DNA of 5,708 bases from a bacterium (GTDB lineage: Bacteria; Zixibacteria; MSB-5A5; GN15; FEB-12), in assembly GCA_030668045.1 (NCBI GenBank), contig DAOUUR010000176.1, positions 1 through 5,708 of the forward strand, read 5' to 3'. Shown here piece after piece: positions 1-5,708 of this stretch. Below the pieces are notes generated by a model. It was not told the origin of the DNA and made no database searches. It worked only from the letters and a program-made list of their open reading frames with translations. Position numbers and translations under genes: made by a program. Numbering within the stretch: position 1 is the first letter of the stretch; each line of letters begins with the position of its first letter.

Positions 1-2243
1 CCCTGGCGCATTTTGGCTTCATAATAACCATCTGCGTTCATCAGGCCTTTTCCCTGAAAGTCCTTACGGAAGTCATCGATTTCCTTATTAATATAACCTT
101 CCTCAAAGAACTTGAAATAGATCGTACCGTTGTGTGCTCCGATCACTTCGACACGAAAACGAAAACCCATCCAGTAGGTCCGGGCCTCGATTTGTTCGAT
201 CGTTGGGTGACCGATAGCGAAATACCGCCAGCGATCAGACATTACAGTATATCCATTATCTTTATGCCATCTAGTCCATTCAAAATAGTACCTGGTACCC
301 TTGATGTAAGAGACCTCGTCAGAATCGGCAAACAACCACTTGCCGATGCCACCGATAATGCCAAGAACAAAACCGACCAGCGTCAGAATCCCGCCGGTAA
401 AAACGCCGCCAATTGCAAACATACCGCCGGCGGCAATCAGCAAATCGCAAATTCCCTTATCCAGCTCCATGTAATCCATATCTGAATAGAAATTACGAAC
501 GCCCGTATACGCATTGGCGGCGCCGCCCACTGTACCGGCCACCTTCCCAAAAACGGCCGCTGTTTTTCCGCTTATGCCGAGTGTGCCCCTCGCCGCGGCG
601 ATTCGCACGGCCAGATCGGCCCCTCCGAAAAGCTCTCCCAGGAAAGCCGCAACATTCTTATCGTCAATCTTCTTGGCCAGTTCTGAAAAAGCGATAAAGA
701 GATTAAACGGCGTCAGGCAGTCGCCGAGCAAACCGGCCACCATGTTGCCGTGAAGGACAACTCTCCCCGGCCACCGCGGTACTTTACCGACACTGGCCAC
801 TCGTATCTGCCTGACCGGTATGCTACCTTCGGCGCGCGGTCTTGTCATCTTGACTTCAAACCTGACTTTCACGGAGAAGCGCTTGGACATCAGCTTGCTG
901 AGATAGCGTGTTACTTTCCCATCATATGGCAGATTCGGTTCGGTGGCGATATCAGCCAGTGGGGCAGCAATTTTCTGAAATATACTCAATCCCATCTTGA
1001 AGCGGTCATAGTACTTCTGAGCATCTTTGAGGGCAGAATTATCAAACGCGGCCTTAATGCGACCTTTCGGTGTCTTGAGTTTCTTCCGGTATTTCTTGAG
1101 TTCGTCCTCATCGGCAAACTGCGGCCAAACCTTGGCCCAGAATTTCCCGGCAAAGCTGTCTTCATCGCCGTCGGCGACGGCCTTGAAAAATGGTTCGATT
1201 TCCTCCTCGAAGTACTTCCGCCCCGCCTTCGAGAGAAAAAACTCACCGGCCAGTTCATTGGCCAGCTCCTGGCATTGGTCAACCGAACCGAGTCGCGCCA
1301 GTGCGGCATCAGCGCTTTTGAGCATATTGGCGATAATAGCAGCCGGCATTTCGGCACTGGCGGCAAGGTTGGCGGCTCCCTTTTCAATTGCCTTGTAGTC
1401 GCGCTCGGGGTCACTGACCATACCGACACAATGTTCGCGAAGGTCCTCGACTTGATCAACCAGGTTTTCCTGCTGGTCGGCCTTGAGTGAATCGAATATA
1501 TCTTTGTTTCGCTCAACCTTTGGATACAGCCAGAGGTCAACCGTCCGCGCCATACGATAGCGAGGTCCGTTATCCCGCATGAATTTCTCTGCTGCAGCAT
1601 TAGCATCCCGTCGAGCTTTTGTATACTGACGATAATAATTGAGCAGGGTTTTGCTCAGGTCCTCAAACTTGCCACGGTTGACGGTAAGCTTCTTCTCGTT
1701 CCTAATCTTGCTGAGAGACAACCGTTTGTGCTGGCGGGGACGCAGAAAAATGTAGGCGTTATCCGGACCGAGAATCCAACTGGCCGGCGGGGCATTTTTC
1801 GTTACATACTTTCGGGCCAGGGCGATCTTCCTTCGACTGTCCCAGACATCCATACGGGCCATGATAGCCTCGTCGTAATGGCCAAAGGCATGATCCCAGC
1901 AGTCAAATCCGCAATCCGGGCAGACCTTCACCTTCCGCCGGAGAGACCTCTTGCATTTGTAGCAATGATCGTTATTGGCGATCGCTTCGTTGGCCTTCTG
2001 CGTTGCCATCGCATAGACCAGTTCATTCTGCAGACCACCGCTGTCGATCATCGATCGCCGTACTTTTTCGTTGTAATACAACCATTGGATATCGTCGATA
2101 ACCATGTCAGCCGAAAAGCCAAAACGAGTACAGACATCACTAACAGTATTGATATCCTCGCCGGACACTTCCGAGATTGGACCCATCTTGGTGCGAAGGT
2201 ACAAGGTGCCCCACTTGTCGATGAAAACGTCAGACCTCCTCAT
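1..2243 (-). CDS. Large putative PAAR-delivered effector with zinc-ribbon-like knuckle and hydrophobic hairpin (3' end outside window)
   Basis: An uninterrupted minus-strand frame of 747 complete codons starts at ATG 2243 and runs off the left edge. An in-frame TGA lies about 24 bases upstream with no start in between, so this ATG is the first possible start. It overlaps the preceding gene by 14 bases. Seen in order: an N-terminal region (1-90); a CxxC pair at C94/C97 and a second at C108/C111 (zinc-ribbon-like) in a Lys/Arg-rich setting; a charged, helical region (about 190-430); a basic beta-like stretch (455-490); amphipathic, glycine-containing segments (500-590); a hydrophobic glycine-rich hairpin (601-638) containing AIGGVFTGG and GIIGGIG; and an aromatic-rich tail (641-747+). 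No signal peptide is seen. The layout recalls VasX-type or colicin-like pore-forming effectors, but I cannot show homology. Its place behind a PAAR gene supports an effector role by inference. The exact product is unknown; that the frame is coding is close to certain. Confidence 0.85.
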   Translation of the reverse strand, partial: MRRSDVFIDKWGTLYLRTKMGPISEVSGEDINTVSDVCTRFGFSADMVIDDIQWLYYNEKVRRSMIDSGGLQNELVYAMATQKANEAIANNDHCYKCKRSLRRKVKVCPDCGFDCWDHAFGHYDEAIMARMDVWDSRRKIALARKYVTKNAPPASWILGPDNAYIFLRPRQHKRLSLSKIRNEKKLTVNRGKFEDLSKTLLNYYRQYTKARRDANAAAEKFMRDNGPRYRMARTVDLWLYPKVERNKDIFDSLKADQQENLVDQVEDLREHCVGMVSDPERDYKAIEKGAANLAASAEMPAAIIANMLKSADAALARLGSVDQCQELANELAGEFFLSKAGRKYFEEEIEPFFKAVADGDEDSFAGKFWAKVWPQFADEDELKKYRKKLKTPKGRIKAAFDNSALKDAQKYYDRFKMGLSIFQKIAAPLADIATEPNLPYDGKVTRYLSKLMSKRFSVKVRFEVKMTRPRAEGSIPVRQIRVASVGKVPRWPGRVVLHGNMVAGLLGDCLTPFNLFIAFSELAKKIDDKNVAAFLGELFGGADLAVRIAAARGTLGISGKTAAVFGKVAGTVGGAANAYTGVRNFYSDMDYMELDKGICDLLIAAGGMFAIGGVFTGGILTLVGFVLGIIGGIGKWLFADSDEVSYIKGTRYYFEWTRWHKDNGYTVMSDRWRYFAIGHPTIEQIEARTYWMGFRFRVEVIGAHNGTIYFKFFEEGYINKEIDDFRKDFQGKGLMNADGYYEAKMRQ

Positions 2244-2916
2244 CGCCTGAATACCCTTCGAGATTCACAATAAATGACAGCGGGGGGACATCCTTGACGC
2301 GAAGAACACCATCTCGAACCTTCCCCTTGCGCTCAGTACCATCGGTAAAGATCAACACACCCTCGGCGCTCTCGACCGGCTGACCCTGATCGTCCTCAAC
2401 CGCCAACTCGAGGTCTTCACGGTATCTCAATATCGGGGAGAGAGCTTCTTCCCCATCGCATTTGACCTTAAAATAGAACTCTGGCGGATTCCAGTGAGGT
2501 TTTTCGGGATCGGTTTCATCCTCGGTATCGTCATCATTGAATTCTCCAATGAACGGGTCTTCCTCCGGATCATCATCGGAATCATCAACATACCGAACTG
2601 TCCACTCAGTCGAACCGGCACCATCAACGAGAGTAACAGCGATATCCTTCTCTACCAGATCATCGTTGCCATCGGAGTCCCGTTCATGAATCGAGATTGT
2701 CGCCTCCTGTTCGCCGGGCAGATTGGGCATGGCAATTCGCATTTCGACAACCTCACCGCGCCCGGCCGTCGAGCGGCTCCAGAAACAATGTTGTGCAGGA
2801 TGATACCGGAAACGATGTTTCCCTCCTGAGGCAATCGGATGTTGAGGTGTCCGCTGTACCTGTTGACCGGCCTGCGTCGATGATGCTGTGTTGCTGTCGC
2901 CTGTTTCCGGACTCAT
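2230..2916 (-). CDS. Acidic beta-module protein related to the C-terminal half of the PAAR protein; putative effector adaptor
   Basis: A 228-aa protein with no signal peptide. Residues 1-43 are a polar Ser/Thr/Gln linker. Residues 44-166 form a beta-rich module opening with a FWS motif and closing with EFYFKV. Residues 168-221 form a second module (EDDQGQPVESAEG, then VPPLSFIVNLEG). Both modules align, in the same order, with residues 179-338 of the PAAR protein, so the two genes share an origin by duplication. A strongly acidic insertion (111-138, 17 of 28 residues Asp or Glu) interrupts the first module. The start is ATG 2916, because the next in-frame codon of interest upstream is the TAG that ends the PAAR gene, with only sense non-start codons between. 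No Shine-Dalgarno motif sits at a suitable distance. Its end overlaps the start of the large effector gene, suggesting coupled translation. An adaptor or chaperone role between PAAR and effector is inference. It could instead be the C-terminal part of a split PAAR protein. Confidence 0.8.
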   Translation of the reverse strand: MSPETGDSNTASSTQAGQQVQRTPQHPIASGGKHRFRYHPAQHCFWSRSTAGRGEVVEMRIAMPNLPGEQEATISIHERDSDGNDDLVEKDIAVTLVDGAGSTEWTVRYVDDSDDDPEEDPFIGEFNDDDTEDETDPEKPHWNPPEFYFKVKCDGEEALSPILRYREDLELAVEDDQGQPVESAEGVLIFTDGTERKGKVRDGVLRVKDVPPLSFIVNLEGYSGDEEV

Positions 2917-3621
2917 ATCTTCGTCGGCAGCTAAGCGCGCACCTACCTATATAGATGTATCAGTTTGCGGACGACCGGGAAATTCAACCCGACACTGCCC
3001 CGGTGGAACGTTCTCTTCCTTCTTGTAGCCATTCCCATCAAGCGTACCGCGACGGACATCTCCGCTGGGCAAATAGAAAACATAGTCCTGACTGCCGACA
3101 CCGTTACCGTCCTCGTCGAGCAGTTCGATTTCAAAATAATCCTTGTAACGCAGCAGCCCCGAACGCGCCCGGCATCGCTCGACCGTTACTATGAAATAGA
3201 AACTGGGTGATGAATATCCACGCGCGGCCTGGCGGCGATCCCCGGCCGTATCGGCAAACTGGTACATCCACGTCGCCTCTGCTTTATTACCCTGCAGGTC
3301 AATATCGTTGATCTCATAGATTTTGCGATCAGCGCGGTTGATATCTTTCTGCCATATCTCAAAGACGACCGCTGCCCCTGGATCAATACCGGCTGACTCG
3401 ATCTGAAGCTTCACTTCCTCCCCGGTACGTGCGCTCTCGGCTGACCATTTGGCGCTGGTGATAGCCTTAAGCGTGAGTTCATAGTCACCCTCAGAAACAC
3501 CCTGTTTCGATATTTTCCCCGTCACCGTTCCGTGAGTTACTCGGCCGTCCGGATCTTCGAGACTGTACTGAATACCCGTTACCGGTAGGCCGCCCTTGTC
3601 GACGACCGAGACATCGATAAA
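2254..3621 (-). repeat. Alternating A-B-A / B-A protein modules spanning two genes
   Basis: Module A occurs three times: 3463-3621, 2977-3138 and 2254-2415. All copies share a pattern of Asp, Gly and Val followed by a strand, (P/S)(D/S)G, a charged (H/R/K)G(T/K) turn and a late VxxG or VPP turn. Module B occurs twice: 3142-3456 and 2419-2787. Both copies start with WS, then xGExVxxxI, then a (Q/E)(K/R)D acidic-polar loop, a late xTxW strand and a closing (S/P)PxFYFxV followed by LRY. The alignment was made by eye at the protein level; the DNA copies have diverged, so the duplication is old. Confidence 0.7.
2917..2949 (-). other. Single in-phase TAG plus ten sense codons joining the PAAR gene to the next frame
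   Basis: The PAAR gene ends in TAG (2949-2947). The following 30 bases read as VGARLAADED in the same frame and lead directly into ATG 2916. No other stop lies between. The only AGG-type motif is more than 20 bases from the ATG, too far for a normal ribosome binding site. The second protein may therefore depend on readthrough or on termination-reinitiation. Confidence 0.8.
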
Positions 3622-3990
3622 ATGATTCTCAGCCTCCTCCGCCGCCTCACTGGAAACCTGAGCGTCACCACCACCACCACTTCCGGGCGCTCCACCGCCG
3701 CCGCCATCGCCGATCAGGACGGTCATGCAACCCATGATGATCGAGTCGGGCGGGCCGGTGCAGACACACTGGTCATTCATTCGAGCGGCGGGCTGACCGC
3801 CGATAAGCACTGTCATGCTGCCGAGAATGATCGGACCGCCGACGTGAGGAACCGGACCGTTGCACATCGGACAAGTATGCATATCTCCCATCCGGGCGGC
3901 CGGTTGACCGCCGATCAGGACATTCATGGCCCCGAGCGTTATCACGCCGCCGTGAACAGTGGGATCACCCAGCCTTGCTGCAGGTGGCAT
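2947..3990 (-). CDS. PAAR-domain spike-tip protein with C-terminal Ig/transthyretin-like modules
   Basis: A 347-aa protein. Residues 1-94 are a complete PAAR domain: MPPAARLGDPTVHGG at the start, two copies of VLIGGQPAARM (24-34 and 61-71), the GPVPHVGGPI motif (45-54), and candidate metal ligands H13, H38, C40, C43, C75 and C77. PAAR domains fold into a metal-stabilised cone that caps the VgrG/spike tip of type VI and related injection systems and carries cargo. A glycine-rich linker (95-108) leads to module A (124-176), module B (179-283) and a second A copy (285-338), all beta-rich and Ig- or transthyretin-like in appearance. No toxin domain is present, so cargo is probably recruited from the downstream products. 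The start ATG has GGAG four bases upstream and a sigma70-like promoter about 45 bases upstream. The stop is TAG, in phase with the next gene. PAAR identity is firm. The secretion system it serves is not visible here. Confidence 0.93.
   Translation of the reverse strand: MPPAARLGDPTVHGGVITLGAMNVLIGGQPAARMGDMHTCPMCNGPVPHVGGPIILGSMTVLIGGQPAARMNDQCVCTGPPDSIIMGCMTVLIGDGGGGGAPGSGGGGDAQVSSEAAEEAENHFIDVSVVDKGGLPVTGIQYSLEDPDGRVTHGTVTGKISKQGVSEGDYELTLKAITSAKWSAESARTGEEVKLQIESAGIDPGAAVVFEIWQKDINRADRKIYEINDIDLQGNKAEATWMYQFADTAGDRRQAARGYSSPSFYFIVTVERCRARSGLLRYKDYFEIELLDEDGNGVGSQDYVFYLPSGDVRRGTLDGNGYKKEENVPPGQCRVEFPGRPQTDTSI
3709..3933 (-). repeat. Threefold internal repeat of the PAAR domain
   Basis: The unit G(A/S)M(N/T)VLIGGQPAARM appears twice almost identically (residues 20-34 and 57-71) and once shortened (GCMTVLIG, 87-94). 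The repetition is visible in the DNA too, where ctgaccgccgat recurs. PAAR cones have pseudo-threefold symmetry, so this reflects the fold and is not a recombination product. Confidence 0.8.
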
Positions 3991-4015
3991 AGAACTCCGT
4001 CCTCAGGTTACTGCG

Positions 4016-4031
4016 TGAATAGACTTGAATA
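4016..4031 (-). promoter_or_regulatory. Ten-base-period direct repeat at the predicted transcript start (possible operator)
   Basis: TATTCA occurs twice on the minus strand with a 10-base period (4031-4026 and 4021-4016), just downstream of the -10 box. Same-face spacing would suit a repressor bound at the start site. No regulator gene is in view and the repeat is short, so this may be chance. Confidence 0.2.
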
Positions 4032-4033
4032 CG

Positions 4034-4062
4034 AAATTAGGGAAACTACACGGCTCAGTCAA
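4034..4062 (-). promoter_or_regulatory. Sigma70-like promoter for the PAAR operon
   Basis: On the minus strand a -35 TTGACT (4062-4057) and a -10 TAATTT (4039-4034) are separated by exactly 17 bases. The predicted transcript start is near 4027, leaving a leader of about 37 bases before the PAAR ATG, which carries GGAG. Both hexamers are close to consensus, and this is the only such pair I noticed in the gap. The organism's sigma factor preference is unknown. Confidence 0.5.
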
Positions 4063-4132
4063 TAGTTCTTTGACCTGCCGCCCTCAATCCGGTATCAACA
4101 AAGGTAGCCAAGTAGGGCAGAACCCGAAGTGC

Positions 4133-4152
4133 CAGGCCGTGCCTGAATTTTT
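4133..4152 (+). terminator. Weak terminator-like stem with T-run on the plus strand
   Basis: A five-base stem CAGGC/GCCTG with a three-base loop is followed by AATTTTT. The stem is short for an intrinsic terminator, and no plus-strand gene is seen to feed it. It might stop antisense transcription towards the exporter gene, or be chance. Confidence 0.15.
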
Positions 4153-4166
4153 AGCAGGTCTGTCTG

Positions 4167-5708
4167 TCAGTTAACCGCTTCGCGAAGCAGACCGCGTTTG
4201 TATATCCGGGCATACTGACCGCCATTATCAATCAGTTCACGATGCGTACCGCTTTCGGCCACGCGACCGTCCTCCAGTACATAGATCCGATCAGCTTTTT
4301 GAAGCGTATCGGGACGATGTGTAATCACAATCGCCGTCATCTCCGGCAACACTTCGTGAAGACGCGCCCAGAGGGCCTCTTCGGTGCTGGAGTCAAGAGC
4401 CGAGGTACAGTCATCGAGAATCAGAACCTTCGGTTTGCCGACCAACGCACGGGCCAGGGCCAAACGCTGCTTCTGACCGCCCGATATCGACATCCCGCGA
4501 GTACCAATCGGCGTATCCATTCCTTGAGGGAAATTGTCGATCTCGCCTTTCAACTGCGAAACATCAACCGCCCATTCCATCAGAGTGTCGGAAATGCCTT
4601 CCCTTCCAAAAACGATATTGTTACGCACCGTATCGGAAAAGAGCACCGGCTCCTGCGGCACGTAGCCTATGTTCCAGCGCAGGTCCTCCACACTGAACTG
4701 CCGGAGGTCGTAACCGTCCAGACTGATCGTCCCCGCGGTCGGATCAACCAGCCGCGGAATCATATTGACCAACCAGCTTTTACCGGAACCAACTTTGCCA
4801 ACCAGCGCAATCGTTTCACCCGGTTCGATCTCAAGCGACAGATCATCAATAATCTTCCGATCCGATCCGGGGAAAGCGAAACTGACATTGTCAATACTCA
4901 GACGACCCGAACCACCGCTCTGGAATTTTGCACCGCCGTTATCGGCAACCATCGGCGCCACCGCCTCAAGTTCGATCAGACGATTGATCGACACCGCCGA
5001 CTGACGTGACTTCACCAGGAACTGCCCGATATCGAACATCGGGAACACCAGCCACATGATATAGAAAATAAACGACGCTAGTTGGCCGGTTGTCAGACCG
5101 GCATTGATCGCCATATAGCCGCCGGAAATCAGCACGATGATGATGCCGAACTGCCAGATGTACATGTACATCGAATCAACAATCGTCATCGCCTTCACCG
5201 TAGATATCTCAGCCTCGCGACGGTCGCCCAGGGTGTCGGCGAATTCTGCCTTCTGTTTCTTCTCCTTGACATACGCCTTGACCACCCGGATACCGGAGAA
5301 GCACGCCTCCATCACGTCGTTAAACTTCGAGATGCGCGTCTGAAGGTAATCGTAACGTCGATCAAGCACAGTCGCTGACAGGAAAAAAATCACAATCAAA
5401 ATCGGCAACGGCCCAGCCGAATAGAGCGTAAGCAACGGATCAATGCTGATCATCATGAAGATCGTGAACGTGACCATTATCAACGCTTCATAGAATCGAA
5501 AAATCCCCGAACAGGCAAACCAAGAAAGCTTCTCAGCCACATCGTCAGTCATACGGGTCACCAGATCACCGGTGCGGAACCGATTAAAAAAGTCGGGCCC
5601 TTTGGTAGTGATCCGATCAAACGCATCCTGCCGAAACAACCATTCGAGCTTTAGATTCATCCACGCCCGATGACACTGCATCGTGGCGTACAAAAGCGAT
5701 GCTATAAG
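4167..5708 (-). CDS. Half-size ABC exporter, degenerate-site subunit (5' end outside window)
   Basis: The frame is open to the right edge (513 codons plus stop), so TTG at 5693 is not a credible start. By family layout the first helix and most of the second are missing. Residue numbers count from the first visible codon. The membrane part carries about four hydrophobic segments (near 70-92, 94-115, 176-200 and 208-233) and the coupling-loop motif FRTGDLVTRMTDD. The nucleotide-binding domain has Walker A GKVGSGKS (304-311), Q-loop Gln352, signature ISGGQ (408-412), Walker B Asp432, D-loop SALD (436-439) and H-loop His464. The residue after Walker B is Asp433 instead of Glu, as in the degenerate site of heterodimeric exporters of the TM287/BmrC/MdlA type. 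It is probably an inner-membrane multidrug or lipid exporter; the substrate cannot be read. The partner half-transporter is not downstream, so it is expected upstream, beyond 5708. A link to the PAAR operon is not supported, as that has its own promoter. Confidence 0.95.
   Translation of the reverse strand, partial: LIASLLYATMQCHRAWMNLKLEWLFRQDAFDRITTKGPDFFNRFRTGDLVTRMTDDVAEKLSWFACSGIFRFYEALIMVTFTIFMMISIDPLLTLYSAGPLPILIVIFFLSATVLDRRYDYLQTRISKFNDVMEACFSGIRVVKAYVKEKKQKAEFADTLGDRREAEISTVKAMTIVDSMYMYIWQFGIIIVLISGGYMAINAGLTTGQLASFIFYIMWLVFPMFDIGQFLVKSRQSAVSINRLIELEAVAPMVADNGGAKFQSGGSGRLSIDNVSFAFPGSDRKIIDDLSLEIEPGETIALVGKVGSGKSWLVNMIPRLVDPTAGTISLDGYDLRQFSVEDLRWNIGYVPQEPVLFSDTVRNNIVFGREGISDTLMEWAVDVSQLKGEIDNFPQGMDTPIGTRGMSISGGQKQRLALARALVGKPKVLILDDCTSALDSSTEEALWARLHEVLPEMTAIVITHRPDTLQKADRIYVLEDGRVAESGTHRELIDNGGQYARIYKRGLLREAVN

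Larger units (their letters stand above)
3991..4166. other. Intergenic region between the ABC exporter and the PAAR operon
   Basis: This 176-base gap has no supportable open frame. It contains the promoter and direct repeat described separately, a perfect 7-base inverted repeat (GACCTGC at 4072-4078, GCAGGTC at 4154-4160), and within that a short stem CAGGC/GCCTG (4133-4145). On the plus strand that stem is followed by AATTTTT (4146-4152). In the direction of the exporter gene no T-run follows, so I cannot call a convincing terminator for it. Confidence 0.5.

Noticed and set aside
132..485. A 117-codon plus-strand frame near the left edge
   Set aside because: It is antisense to the hairpin and tail of the large gene, and its product is low-complexity and polar without motifs.
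750..1490. A 246-codon open frame on the plus strand
   Set aside because: It lies wholly antisense to the large continuous minus-strand gene, which has domain-like content and operon context. The plus-strand product has no recognisable motif.
986..1606. A 206-codon minus-strand frame
   Set aside because: It is an out-of-frame shadow of the large minus-strand gene. Its product is rich in Arg and Ser with no domain character.
3664..3708. Repetitive GGC/GGT tract resembling a microsatellite
   Set aside because: It encodes the glycine linker between the PAAR domain and module A, in frame and with mixed codons; an ordinary interdomain linker explains it.
4242..5009. A 255-codon open frame on the plus strand
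   Set aside because: It is antisense to the ABC nucleotide-binding domain, whose motifs are all intact on the minus strand.
5691..5693. TTG as the start of the ABC exporter
   Set aside because: The frame continues open to the window edge, and the family requires a first transmembrane helix and more upstream of this point.
1..5708. CRISPR array, tRNA, rRNA or insertion sequence
   Set aside because: I saw no regularly spaced direct repeats, no cloverleaf-like segment and no transposase-like coding sequence on either strand.

Overview
All convincing coding potential in this window lies on the minus strand. It forms two units, separated by a 176-base gap (3991-4166). The base composition is roughly balanced and slightly GC-rich by eye. 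A Shine-Dalgarno-like GGAG precedes one gene, and there is a PAAR protein, which is the spike tip of contractile injection machines. These fit a bacterium, probably Gram-negative. I cannot fix the taxon from the sequence; an uncultured lineage is plausible but is only a guess.

Right-hand unit (4167-5708): the C-terminal three quarters of a half-size ABC exporter, cut at its 5' end by the window edge. Its nucleotide-binding domain has Asp where the catalytic Glu after Walker B is expected. This is typical of the degenerate half of a heterodimeric exporter, so a partner gene is expected outside the window, upstream of it.

Left-hand unit (1-3990, read right to left): three tightly packed genes behind a good sigma70-like promoter (4034-4062). 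The first encodes a PAAR protein (347 aa) with a glycine-rich linker and three beta-rich modules. The second encodes an acidic 228-aa protein built from the same modules. The third encodes a very long protein (at least 747 aa, running off the left edge) with a four-cysteine zinc-ribbon-like knuckle, a long helical middle and a glycine-rich hydrophobic hairpin. I read this as a secreted-toxin module: PAAR carrier, adaptor-like module protein and large membrane-active effector. No sheath, tube, VgrG or immunity gene is in view, so assignment to a type VI or other contractile system rests on PAAR alone.

The most notable observation is at the PAAR/second-gene junction. The two frames are in phase and are separated by a single TAG and ten sense codons, with no ribosome binding site for the second gene. 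Read through, they would give one regular protein, PAAR-A-B-A-B-A, where A and B are the two recurring modules. Either an ancestral fused gene has been split by an amber codon, or readthrough or reinitiation makes two forms.
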